64,000 nucleotides of DNA from CAZOLI01 sp964580675 (GTDB lineage Bacteria > Planctomycetota > MHYJ01 > CAYXQY01), in assembly GCA_964580675.1 (NCBI GenBank), contig CAZOLI010000010.1, positions 26,122 through 90,121 of the forward strand. Reading direction: 5' to 3'. A program made the position numbers and the translations under genes. The notes below the pieces were generated by a model that did no database searches, was not told the origin of the DNA, and worked only from the letters and a program-made list of their open reading frames with translations. Below are positions 1-8,317 of the stretch, one piece after another. The stretch's first letter is position 1, and every line of letters starts with the position of its first letter.

Positions 1-345
1 GAAAACGTTTCCCTTGCTCTTCGCGTGACCTCTCTCCAGTCGGCGTTTTCCGTTACGGTCACCGGCGACGACGTAAAGCGTGGGAAACCGGATCCCGAGC
101 CGTTTGAGCTCACGATGGATCAGATGGACGTGAACCCCGAAAAGGGTATGGTGATTGAGGACTCCCCATCAGGGATAAAAGGAGCTCGGAGCCTGGGCAT
201 TCCCGTCCTGGCACTCGCGACAACGCGTTCGCCGTCGGAACTCCGTGAAGCGAACCGGATCCGGGATGATCTCGGAAACGTGTCCGGGGAGACAATCCGT
301 CGAATGCTGGAGGAGATTCCGGCCGGAAAGCCGGGCAAGGAATAA
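1..345 (+). CDS. HAD-superfamily hydrolase, C-terminal part (gene enters from left edge)
   Basis: The reading frame is open from the first base, so this is the 3' end of a gene that starts outside the window. The visible part has HAD motif III (GKPDPEPF, Lys after the cap) and motif IV (VIEDSPSGIKGA), then the usual alternating beta-alpha C-terminus. The EDSPSGI form is typical of the beta-phosphoglucomutase/phosphatase branch (haloacid dehalogenase subfamily IA), which acts on small phosphorylated metabolites in the cytoplasm. The nucleophile Asp motif I lies outside the window, so catalytic competence and substrate cannot be judged. It converges with the regulator gene on the other strand. 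Confidence 0.85.
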   Translation, partial: ENVSLALRVTSLQSAFSVTVTGDDVKRGKPDPEPFELTMDQMDVNPEKGMVIEDSPSGIKGARSLGIPVLALATTRSPSELREANRIRDDLGNVSGETIRRMLEEIPAGKPGKE

Positions 346-378
346 GAAAGGGCTTCGGCGACGATCTGTGACGGAGGT

Positions 379-1785
379 TTACAGCAATTCGTCGACGTCG
401 ATTTCATATTTGTCGAGGCGACGGTACAGGCGGTTCCGGGAGATATCCAGTTTTCGCGCTGCTTCGGATTTGTTCCCTTCCGACTGCACGAGTGCTTCCT
501 TGATGAGTTCACGTTCGGCTTCTTCGAGAGTGGGCAGTTCGTGGTTGTCTCCCATGGACAGTTTATGTGTTTCCGGATCCTCCACCGGCTCCTGTTCGCT
601 CATATAGTCGGGTAGATGTTCCGGTTTGATGGTGGTTCCCGGGGCCATTGCCTGTGCGTGGTTGATAACGTTTTCGAGCTCTCGAACGTTTCCGGGCCAG
701 TCATGCTGCATGAGATAGCGCAATGCTTCAGGAGAGATGTTGTTTGCGGAGGGTTCGTCTTCCATCCCCTGATTTTCTTCGTTGAGGAAATGATCGGCGA
801 GAAGTGGGATATCGTCAATCCGGTCGACAAGAGGGGGGAGTTCCAGTCGGAGCACGGACAGCCGATAATAAAGATCCTCGCGGAGCTTTCCTTCTTTGAG
901 TGCTTCTTCGGGATCCCTGTTCGTGGCGGCCATCAGACGGACGTTTATCTCGACTTCCTCCGTGCCCCCAACGGGACGTATTTTCCGCTCCTGCAGTGCC
1001 CGGAGTAGTTTGGCCTGGCTTTCCGTTGGAATTTCAATCACCTCGTCCAGGAAAAGTGTTCCTCCTTCAGCAGCTCGAAACAGGCCGATCGAATCCTCCG
1101 TCGCACCGGTGAAGGCCCCTTTTTTGTGTCCGAACAACTCGCTTTCAATTAAATTGTCCGGGAGGGCAGCGCAGTTCACCGGTATGAACGGGCCCGAAGC
1201 ACGCCGGCTGTAGTTGTGAATCGTTTTTGCCACGAGGTCCTTGCCGGTGCCGCTTTCCCCGAGAATAAACACCGTGCCCTCGACGTCCGATGCTTTTTTT
1301 ATGGTGGCGTATACTTCCTCCATCGCTTTGCTACGGCCCACAACATTTGGGAAATTCCGATCGGGCCGTGAGCTCTGTTCGAGCTCCTGAAGGCGTTTCT
1401 GCAGCTGGCTCATCTGAATCGATTTTTCGACCGACGTGAGAAGCCGTTCTTTCTTGAACGGTTTTTCGATAAAGTCGGTGGCCCCTTTCTTTATGGCTTC
1501 CACGGCGCGATCCACCAGACTGTACGCGCTGATCATGATAATTTCCATGGGCTGGTTCCGTTCCAGCATCGTTTCAAGCAGGGACAGCCCTTCCACATCC
1601 GGCATCTTCAGATCCAGCAGAACAACGCCGATGCGGGGTTCTTCGGAAATTGTGCTCAGGGCTTCCTTCCGGGTTCCAGCCGTGATGACCGTATATCCCT
1701 CGCCTGCCAGCAGACGTTTGCAGTACTTCCGGATGTTTTTGTCGTCGTCCACCACCAGAATTTTCAGTGGATCCTGTTCGCTCAT
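379..1785 (-). CDS. NtrC-family sigma-54-dependent response regulator
   Basis: The 468-residue protein has three domains in order. A receiver (about 1-120) carries the acidic pocket VVDDD and phosphoacceptor Asp58 in VVLLDLKMP. A sigma-54 AAA+ domain (about 148-375) has Walker A GESGTGKD near 176-183 and the sigma-54 contact loop GAFTGA near 223-228. A Fis-type helix-turn-helix sits at 430-465 (EAARKLDISRNRLYRRL). It should activate sigma-54 promoters on phosphorylation by a partner kinase, but no histidine kinase gene is adjacent, so its signal is unknown. Length and architecture are normal for the family. The start codon gives an intact first strand of the receiver. Confidence 0.95.
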   Translation of the reverse strand: MSEQDPLKILVVDDDKNIRKYCKRLLAGEGYTVITAGTRKEALSTISEEPRIGVVLLDLKMPDVEGLSLLETMLERNQPMEIIMISAYSLVDRAVEAIKKGATDFIEKPFKKERLLTSVEKSIQMSQLQKRLQELEQSSRPDRNFPNVVGRSKAMEEVYATIKKASDVEGTVFILGESGTGKDLVAKTIHNYSRRASGPFIPVNCAALPDNLIESELFGHKKGAFTGATEDSIGLFRAAEGGTLFLDEVIEIPTESQAKLLRALQERKIRPVGGTEEVEINVRLMAATNRDPEEALKEGKLREDLYYRLSVLRLELPPLVDRIDDIPLLADHFLNEENQGMEDEPSANNISPEALRYLMQHDWPGNVRELENVINHAQAMAPGTTIKPEHLPDYMSEQEPVEDPETHKLSMGDNHELPTLEEAERELIKEALVQSEGNKSEAARKLDISRNRLYRRLDKYEIDVDELL

Positions 1786-2156
1786 AATGTCATCAGGTAC
1801 GTTTGCCGAAACGTGGATTCAATCTGTATACGGGCGTACGCGGTAGGGTGAACGGTTCCGGGGCCAAACCCTATACCCTCCTTTGTCTGGATATCACCAG
1901 TGTGTTGAAAAACCTTCGTCCCTTTTCTTCCCCCACATGTTTGATTTTACGGGATGAACGACCACCATACAAATTTCGCTTCCGAATAATTGTTTGGATA
2001 TGGGACAAATTACGATTTCTGGTCGGCAAATAAGAGGGGGCGCCAACTTGCTCCCGGATACCTGTTTCGTTCTATAACACACCGGTAACCCGTTCTGGAA
2101 CCAGAGAAATGGTCCCGCGGTCTTTTTACGAACCCCGGATTGGGTCGGGAGGAGGG
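1786..2156. other. Intergenic region, 371 bp
   Basis: This lies between two minus-strand genes (aspS ends, the sigma-54 regulator begins). It must hold the upstream signals of the regulator, but I see no convincing hairpin with a T tract, no tRNA and no credible ORF. The short frames here have no family-like sequence. Confidence 0.5.
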
Positions 2157-3959
2157 CTATTCCGGTGAATTGTTGCCGTCTTCGTCCGGGAGATGTTTCA
2201 GGCCGAGTTCCCGGAGTCGTTCGTTTTCGACCGGGGAGGGGGATTCGCTCATCGGATCGAAGGCATTTCCGGTGCGGGGAAATGGGATACATTCGCGAAT
2301 GGAATCAAGATCCTGCAGAGCCATGATAAATCGATCCAGTCCAAGAGCAATACCGCCATGGGGTGGCGGGCCGTAACTGAGGGCCTCCAGAAGGAAGGAA
2401 AATTGCTCCTCGATTTGCTCCCGGCTGAGGCCGAGTGCCTGAAAAATCTTTTCCTGAAGTTCGGTTCGGTGCACCCGGATGCTTCCACCGGCAATTTCAA
2501 ATCCGTTCAAAACGAGGTCGTAAGCCCTGGCCCGAACCTCGGATGGATTCTCCTCCAGTTTCGATTCGTCCGAGGGGACGGGAGCCGTGAACGGGTGATG
2601 TCTTGAACCCAGTGTCCCGGTGTCTTCGGCCTCTTCGAAGAGGGGAAAATTTTCGATCCAGACGAACTGGTAATCGTCCTCGGGAACGAGATCGAGGTGA
2701 TCGGCCAGGTGTGTACGCAGGCCTCCGAGTGCGGTACAGGCTCGTTCCCATTCACTGGCCACGAACAGGAGTAGGTCTCCGGGATCGGCGTTCATGGACT
2801 GGATGATTTCTTTGTGTTCCTGATCGGATAAGTGTTTGGCAATATTGGCGTCCAGCGTACTCCGGTCCTGGACCCGGCACCAGGCAAGGCCGGGCAGATC
2901 GTATCCCTGTACGAGTTCGTCGAGTTCGTCGATGTCGGACCGGGTGAAGTCCTCTCCCCCTGGAACGGCCAGTCCGCGAACCACCTGGCCCTGTTCGACC
3001 GCACCGGAGAAGATTCGGAAATCGGAATCTTCAACGACGTCACTGACATCATGAATTTCCAGGTCGTACCGCAGGTCGGGTTTGTCGGAACCGAACCGAT
3101 TCATGGCCTCGTGAAAATCCATCCGGGGGAAGGGGGGTTCCGGGGAGTGGTTTATTGTTTCCCGGAGCAGGTGTTGCATGCAGTCCTCGACCAGCTTGAT
3201 CACGTCTTCTTCGTCCACGAACGACATTTCCAGGTCCAGCTGGGTAAATTCGGGCTGCCGGTCTTTCCGGAGGTCTTCGTCCCGGAAGCATTTCACGATC
3301 TGAAAGTATTTTTCGTAGCCGGAAATCATCAGAAGCTGTTTGTAGATCTGCGGGGATTCGGCCAGGGCGAAAAAGGTGCCCGGATCATGGCGATTGGGTA
3401 CGATGAAATTTCGTGCTCCTCCGGGCGTGTCCTTTACGAGGTAAGGGGTTTCGATTTCCAGGAACCCTTGTTCGTAAAAGAACTCACGAATGGCGCGTAT
3501 GGTTTGGTTTCGGAACATCAGGTTTTCCTGCATCTCCGGCCGCCTCAGATCCAGGTAGCGGTATTTTAATCGCTGTTCCGTTGACGTTCCTTCGTCCTCC
3601 TTTTCCTGAATCCGAAAAGGAAGAGGGTTCGAGCGGGAGAAAACGTGGATTTCGATAGTAGCAACTTCAACTCCGCCCGTGGAGAGATCAGGATTCACCA
3701 TGTCTTCCGGCCGTTTCTGAACCGTTCCACGGATTGCCACACAATCTTCCTGGTTCAGGTCCTCCGCGACGTCAATTCGTTCCTGATCTTCATCGTCAAG
3801 AACACACTGGACGAGTCCCGTTCGATCACGAAGATCCACAAAAAGGATTTGGCCGTGATCCCGGACTCGATTCACCCATCCATTCAGTACAATTTCCTCC
3901 CCTTCCATAGAGGGATCGGGTTCACCGCAATAGACCGTTCGCTGCCATTCCATGGTCAA
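2157..3959 (-). CDS. aspS: Aspartyl-tRNA synthetase
   Basis: Class II aminoacyl-tRNA synthetase that charges tRNA-Asp in the cytoplasm. The 600-residue length matches bacterial AspRS with the inserted GAD domain. Visible landmarks are an N-terminal OB-fold anticodon-binding domain (GWVNRVRDHGQILFVDLRD), motif 2 (FRDEDLRKDRQPEFTQLD), and motif 3 with the class II ATP-binding Arg (GIALGLDRFIMAL). The C-terminal DPMSESPSP stretch is also seen in bacterial AspRS. Whether it is discriminating (Asp only) or also charges tRNA-Asn cannot be told from sequence by eye. It lies about 80 bp downstream of the ABC ATPase gene on the same strand and may share its transcript. Confidence 0.97.
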   Translation of the reverse strand: MTMEWQRTVYCGEPDPSMEGEEIVLNGWVNRVRDHGQILFVDLRDRTGLVQCVLDDEDQERIDVAEDLNQEDCVAIRGTVQKRPEDMVNPDLSTGGVEVATIEIHVFSRSNPLPFRIQEKEDEGTSTEQRLKYRYLDLRRPEMQENLMFRNQTIRAIREFFYEQGFLEIETPYLVKDTPGGARNFIVPNRHDPGTFFALAESPQIYKQLLMISGYEKYFQIVKCFRDEDLRKDRQPEFTQLDLEMSFVDEEDVIKLVEDCMQHLLRETINHSPEPPFPRMDFHEAMNRFGSDKPDLRYDLEIHDVSDVVEDSDFRIFSGAVEQGQVVRGLAVPGGEDFTRSDIDELDELVQGYDLPGLAWCRVQDRSTLDANIAKHLSDQEHKEIIQSMNADPGDLLLFVASEWERACTALGGLRTHLADHLDLVPEDDYQFVWIENFPLFEEAEDTGTLGSRHHPFTAPVPSDESKLEENPSEVRARAYDLVLNGFEIAGGSIRVHRTELQEKIFQALGLSREQIEEQFSFLLEALSYGPPPHGGIALGLDRFIMALQDLDSIRECIPFPRTGNAFDPMSESPSPVENERLRELGLKHLPDEDGNNSPE

Positions 3960-4039
3960 GATTCAGGTAACTCGATGATCGAAAACAGTTAGGTGCGGAG
4001 GGCCGCAGTCGGAAATCCAGGGGAATTTTCAGGTGATGG

Positions 4040-4786
4040 TTACTCCGGATTCGGGTTGGAGGCCGTTTCCTGAACATTTGCCGAATCCGGCGTCCCCACG
4101 ATGCGACCATCCTGTAATTGAAACACAAGATCCGAGTCCTGGATGTAGTTGGTATCGTGGGTGACAACAACAACTGTTGTTTCCCTCTTCCGGCGGATGC
4201 GTCGCAGGAGTCGGAAAATTTCCGTTCCCGTCTGTGTATCAAGTTCACCGGTTGGTTCGTCGGCGAGGACAAGAGAGGGGTTCTTCAGAACTGCGCGGGC
4301 AAGCGCAACTCGCTGTTTCTCACCGCCGCTCAGCCGGCCCGGTCGATGATCCAGGCGATCCCCCAGCCCGATATCGTCCAGGATATTTTTTGCACGGTCG
4401 ATCATTTTATGCGAACGACCATCCGGTATAAAGGGAATGAGTACGTTTTCGAGAGCCGTCAAATTATCGATAAGGTTGAAGGTTTGAAACACAAATCCAA
4501 CGGACTTCTTTCGGAATTCGTTCCGTTCCTGATCGTCCATTTGTTCCAGATCCCGATCACCAACCAGTACGGATCCGGAGGTTGCGTGATCAAGAGCTCC
4601 GAGAACGTGAAGAAGTGTTGATTTTCCGGATCCGGAGGGACCGGCAAACACACAGAACCGGCCACCGGGCAGGGTTGCGGTTACGTCGTCCAGTGCGCGT
4701 ACCTGGCCGGATCCCATCTCATACTCTTTGAAGAGAGATTTAATTTGAATCTCCGGACCGGCTTTTTGGTTTTCCGGCGTGTTCAT
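4040..4786 (-). CDS. ABC transporter ATP-binding protein, MacB/LolD type
   Basis: The 248-residue ATPase has Walker A GPSGSGKST (about 49-57), Q-loop VFQTFNLID, signature LSGGEKQRVALARA, Walker B VLADEPTGELD and switch His VVTHD. The LADEPTGELD form and small size place it with the MacB/LolD/FtsE group. These act with an FtsX-type permease as mechanotransducers moving lipoproteins, peptides or drugs rather than as ordinary importers. Its start overlaps the end of the permease gene by 4 bp (ATGA), indicating translational coupling. The last 15 residues are Asn/Glu/Pro rich and look dispensable. Substrate unknown. Confidence 0.92.
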   Translation of the reverse strand: MNTPENQKAGPEIQIKSLFKEYEMGSGQVRALDDVTATLPGGRFCVFAGPSGSGKSTLLHVLGALDHATSGSVLVGDRDLEQMDDQERNEFRKKSVGFVFQTFNLIDNLTALENVLIPFIPDGRSHKMIDRAKNILDDIGLGDRLDHRPGRLSGGEKQRVALARAVLKNPSLVLADEPTGELDTQTGTEIFRLLRRIRRKRETTVVVVTHDTNYIQDSDLVFQLQDGRIVGTPDSANVQETASNPNPE

Positions 4787-6498
4787 CGAACCGCTCTTAT
4801 TGCTTCAATGGGATCCATTCGGGCCGCACGTAACGCAGGATATAAGCCCCCCACGATGCCGACGAGCACGGATAACACGAATGAGAGAAACAGAAGAAGG
4901 GGGGGCGTTGTGGCATGAATCGTCAGGTCGAAAGTGAGGTTCACAGTCTGTACGCATCCCCAGCCCAGTACAACTCCCGCAACTCCTCCCGCCGCACCAA
5001 GCAGCAGGGATTCGTACATCACGAGAAGGAGGAGGTCTTTTGAGGACCAGCCGCTGGAAATTAAAATACCGAATTCCGTTGTTCGTTCCGACACGCTCAT
5101 CAACATGGTGTTGACAATCCCCACCGTTCCAACCACGATGGCCAGCGAAGAAATCAGAAGCAGCAAAACGTCAATCTGGCGGATAATGTCGGAAAAATCG
5201 GATTGCCAGTCTCTTTTGCTGCGCACATCCCACCGCATTAAGGTGTCCTGAACGGAGTTTGCCAGTTCCTCGGCGTCCGCATTGTTTTCCGGAACAACGA
5301 TAATTTTGTGAATTTGATTTTTGGGCAGGTCCGTCAGGTTTCTGGCGGTTTCGAGGGAAGTTATTAGGTGTGGTGCCGGCCGGTAACGGGAACCATCGAA
5401 GAGAGCACCAACCTGAAAATTTCCGGAGCCAGCCGAAAGCTGATCTCCAGGCTGAACGTCAAGCTCCTCCGCCATCCTGCGGCTGACCATGATTTCATTG
5501 CTGTTTGATATTGGGACGTTGCCTTCTCCATCCCGATTGAACAGTACATTCCCGGTCGATGCGGCATTTTCCGGATTTATTCCGTACAGCGTTCGTTTCT
5601 GGTTCTCCGCCGGATTGCTGGTTTCTTCTCCGGTTTTCTTTACGGTCAGAGACGCTTCCAGGACCGGAATCGCCGTTTTGACGTCCTGGCTGTGCTGAAT
5701 TGTTTCCGCATCCTTTTTATTTAGGGGAGCTTCATCGTCGCTATTTTTTTGTTCGACACTGATGAGCTGACTTTCGGCATCCAGGGAAACCGTCACGTTC
5801 ATTAAGGCTTCCTCAACGGGTTTCAGTAACTTCTCTTTGGAGACCCCCTTCTCCGGAACCACGTGAAGACTGCTGACGTATTGATCGGACATGGATTTCA
5901 TGTTTCGCGCCATCTCAATAGGCACAATATATGCCACATCGAGGAGTCTGTTGCCCACGGAGTACAAACCCACGATTTCGAAGGGCGTTCCCCGAATTAG
6001 AATTTGGTCTCCGATTGATTTGTCGTATCGATCGGCCAGCATTTCGGATATGACGGTTTGGTTCCGGTCACCGGGTTTGAGAAATCGACCCCTGGTGAGG
6101 CTCCGTGGATAGAGGTGGCCCTTCGGGGTCTTCGAAAGAGCCTCCACGTCAATTCCTCCAATGCCCTCCGGCTGCATGAACCCACGTTCGGACAGGGTGA
6201 CTTCGTTTATGGTGGTTGCGGGGGTCCAGATCCAGGGAATGACGTTCTGTACACCGTCCACGTTTTGAATGTTTCCTTTGAGCCGTAGGGGTATGGAGGA
6301 GAGTACCGGATCAACAGCGCCTTCCTCCATCACCACGAGCCCCTCCACTTCCTGAATGGCGGATTTTACGGTGGACTTGATCCCCTGGGAAAACGCAAAT
6401 ATGCAGATCACTCCGATCACCCCGATCATGATTCCCACAACACACAGAAGCGATCTTAATTTCTGGGATCGGAGGTTGTTCAGGGCAAACTGGAACAT
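4783..6498 (-). CDS. MacB/FtsX-type ABC transporter permease
   Basis: The 571-residue inner-membrane protein has the MacB plan. One N-terminal membrane segment (about 13-35) is followed by a large extracytoplasmic MacB_PCD-like domain (about 36-440). Three C-terminal helices follow, with the conserved region from LAIVVGTVGIVNTMLMSV to the end motif ARMDPIEAIRAVR. The periplasmic part is longer than in typical 400-residue permeases and seems duplicated, since two SGD-rich segments look alike (SEMLADRYDKSIGDQI and SRRMAEELDVQPGDQL). It works with the ATPase encoded immediately downstream (4-bp overlap) and follows a receiver gene after 13 bp. Substrate unknown. Confidence 0.9.
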   Translation of the reverse strand: MFQFALNNLRSQKLRSLLCVVGIMIGVIGVICIFAFSQGIKSTVKSAIQEVEGLVVMEEGAVDPVLSSIPLRLKGNIQNVDGVQNVIPWIWTPATTINEVTLSERGFMQPEGIGGIDVEALSKTPKGHLYPRSLTRGRFLKPGDRNQTVISEMLADRYDKSIGDQILIRGTPFEIVGLYSVGNRLLDVAYIVPIEMARNMKSMSDQYVSSLHVVPEKGVSKEKLLKPVEEALMNVTVSLDAESQLISVEQKNSDDEAPLNKKDAETIQHSQDVKTAIPVLEASLTVKKTGEETSNPAENQKRTLYGINPENAASTGNVLFNRDGEGNVPISNSNEIMVSRRMAEELDVQPGDQLSAGSGNFQVGALFDGSRYRPAPHLITSLETARNLTDLPKNQIHKIIVVPENNADAEELANSVQDTLMRWDVRSKRDWQSDFSDIIRQIDVLLLLISSLAIVVGTVGIVNTMLMSVSERTTEFGILISSGWSSKDLLLLVMYESLLLGAAGGVAGVVLGWGCVQTVNLTFDLTIHATTPPLLLFLSFVLSVLVGIVGGLYPALRAARMDPIEAIRAVR

Positions 6499-6511
6499 CG
6501 TTACGACGCGT

Positions 6512-7024
6512 TTATTTTAGTTTCTTCCTGATTTTGTCCAGGAGGGTTTCGCGGTCGAACGGTTTCAGGACGTAGTCCTCGGCTCCTTCCGTCACCGATT
6601 GTACCACCGTCTTCTTGTCCCGTCGGGCACTCATAATTAATACCGGTATGTCTTTGAACCGGTCTTCCTCCTTTAATTCTTTCATGAACGTAATGCCGTC
6701 TTTCTGAGGTAGCATGACGTCGAGAAGAAGAAGGTCAATGTCATGTTTGTTCATCAGCTGGTATGCTTCTTCCGTTTCCACGGCCGTGAGGAGCTCGTAA
6801 TCATCCTCCAGAAAATGGGTAACGATCCGCCGAATTTTTTCCGAGTCGTCCACAATCAGAATTGTTTCCTCGCCCCGGTCCTGACCTTCTGTTTCACGAA
6901 ACGGGTCGACCGATGGATCCGATTCGATGGGGTCCTCGTCCGTGGGTTCCGGAGAAGAATCCTCCTCGGATTCCTGTCCCGGATCGTTTTCTGGTTCTTC
7001 CTCCTGGTCCTGATTATTGTTCAT
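6512..7024 (-). CDS. Single-domain response regulator with acidic N-terminal tail
   Basis: The 170-residue protein has an unstructured, strongly acidic stretch (about 1-50, rich in Glu, Asp, Ser and Pro). A complete CheY-like receiver follows, with pocket IVDD at 57-60, phosphoacceptor Asp102 in LLLLDVMLPQKDG, Ser in VLIMSAR, and Lys in YVLKPF near 154. There is no output domain, so it probably signals by protein contact. It sits between the HD-GYP gene and the MacB-like permease gene, 13 bp from the latter, suggesting that the transporter or c-di-GMP turnover is its target. No kinase is encoded nearby. The acidic tail is unusual for a CheY-type protein. Confidence 0.9.
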   Translation of the reverse strand: MNNNQDQEEEPENDPGQESEEDSSPEPTDEDPIESDPSVDPFRETEGQDRGEETILIVDDSEKIRRIVTHFLEDDYELLTAVETEEAYQLMNKHDIDLLLLDVMLPQKDGITFMKELKEEDRFKDIPVLIMSARRDKKTVVQSVTEGAEDYVLKPFDRETLLDKIRKKLK

Positions 7025-7080
7025 GGCAGGTGCGTTGAAACGAAGTGGGAAAGCAGGGCCAATTATACCGCGATAACCTG

Positions 7081-8310
7081 TTAGGATTCAGTGTCAGGCG
7101 CTCGAACGGATTGAATGTTAACGTCTTCCTCCTGAAGGTTCACGTCGAATGGCTCCGACAGGCGGTCCCCGTTGTGATACAGGAAGCGTACGGTTGGTTG
7201 GTGGGGGGCCTCCGCGTCCAGGTCCGCAACAACACCGGTGTGGTTCCGCAATTCACCGGACGTGGCTTGCACGGGAGTGGATATGGGGAAGGGAGGCACC
7301 AGATTTAAAAATGTCTGGACGGATTCCCGGTTTAATCGATTCCCCGCCATCCGGCGCAGGGAGGATCGAACACGATCCGGCAACTCCACGTCCCTGTCCG
7401 GCAGGCCCTGAACTCGACGGGAATACGTGTCCACCGTTGCAATCACGTGTGAAAATCGATGAATGGAATGGACGTTCTGTCGCAACGCCTCTTTTTTGTC
7501 CGTAATTAATCGGTTGACCCCCTTGAGACCACGAGGGTAACCGGAACCATCTATATTTTCGTGATGCTGATAGGCCATATGAGCAGAGAGAAGATCGGTT
7601 GTATCCTGGGACCGCAGGAAAACGTAGCCGAGCATCGGGTGTGTACGGCGTTCGTCATCACCGATCGAGAATATTTCGTCCATGCTGGTTATGTTGTCCG
7701 TGGGGAGTAACATGTAGCCGATATCATGGAGGAGGGCTCCCAGACCGATTTTCTTCAGTTCGGCCATTGAGAAACCGGCCAAACGAGCGGTGAGAAGTGA
7801 CCAGGAGGCCACGTCGATGGAGTGATCCATTAACCACATCTCCTGGCTGGGGGGAATGACGGTCCGGCGTAACGCTTCGTCGTGGATGGGGAGCTCGTTA
7901 ATGAGTTCGGTGACGGCTTCCTTCAGATTCGTCGGAATGACTTTTGATCCAACCCGGTACGTAATTTTGTCGGCGATGTCCCGTATGGATTGGTCCGGAG
8001 CCGTTACCGATTCGAAAAATTCGTCAAGCCCGATCTCCTCTTTTAACCTCTGTCTTGCTTCATGGAAAACGTCGTGCAGAATGGACCGGAGATCCGTCCG
8101 GAGGGATCCGGGGATAAGGTCGGCGGTCTGGATATCTTCCGTGTCCTCATCGTAAACGAGGAGGTATCGGACACCACGGTTTTTGAGCCGATTCCGGTAG
8201 GAATCATTCACCGCCACGCCCTTCCGGAGCATGACCACCCCGTTTTTAAAATAAATGGAACGCCCCAATTTCTCGCCGGGGCGAATCCGGTCCAGCGGGA
8301 GCAGTTTCAT
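7081..8310 (-). CDS. HD-GYP domain protein (predicted c-di-GMP phosphodiesterase)
   Basis: The 409-residue protein begins with a small beta-rich module (1-60) like the N-terminal domain that often precedes HD-GYP. An HD-GYP domain follows with metal ligands His163, His195-Asp196 (LLHDIGY), His224 and His249-His250, and the GYP-containing motif DGSGYPRGL at 254-261. Such proteins hydrolyse cyclic di-GMP to pGpG or GMP. The catalytic set looks complete, so activity is likely. The last 100 residues are beta-rich and unassigned. It begins 7 bp after rtcB ends on the same strand and is followed by a receiver gene, so it is probably part of a six-gene transcription unit. Confidence 0.92.
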   Translation of the reverse strand: MKLLPLDRIRPGEKLGRSIYFKNGVVMLRKGVAVNDSYRNRLKNRGVRYLLVYDEDTEDIQTADLIPGSLRTDLRSILHDVFHEARQRLKEEIGLDEFFESVTAPDQSIRDIADKITYRVGSKVIPTNLKEAVTELINELPIHDEALRRTVIPPSQEMWLMDHSIDVASWSLLTARLAGFSMAELKKIGLGALLHDIGYMLLPTDNITSMDEIFSIGDDERRTHPMLGYVFLRSQDTTDLLSAHMAYQHHENIDGSGYPRGLKGVNRLITDKKEALRQNVHSIHRFSHVIATVDTYSRRVQGLPDRDVELPDRVRSSLRRMAGNRLNRESVQTFLNLVPPFPISTPVQATSGELRNHTGVVADLDAEAPHQPTVRFLYHNGDRLSEPFDVNLQEEDVNIQSVRAPDTES

Positions 8311-8317
8311 GTTGTGT

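Noticed and set aside
2832..3569. Plus-strand frame of 245 codons
   Set aside because: Antisense to aspS, whose class II motifs are clear; no supporting signal for the antisense frame.
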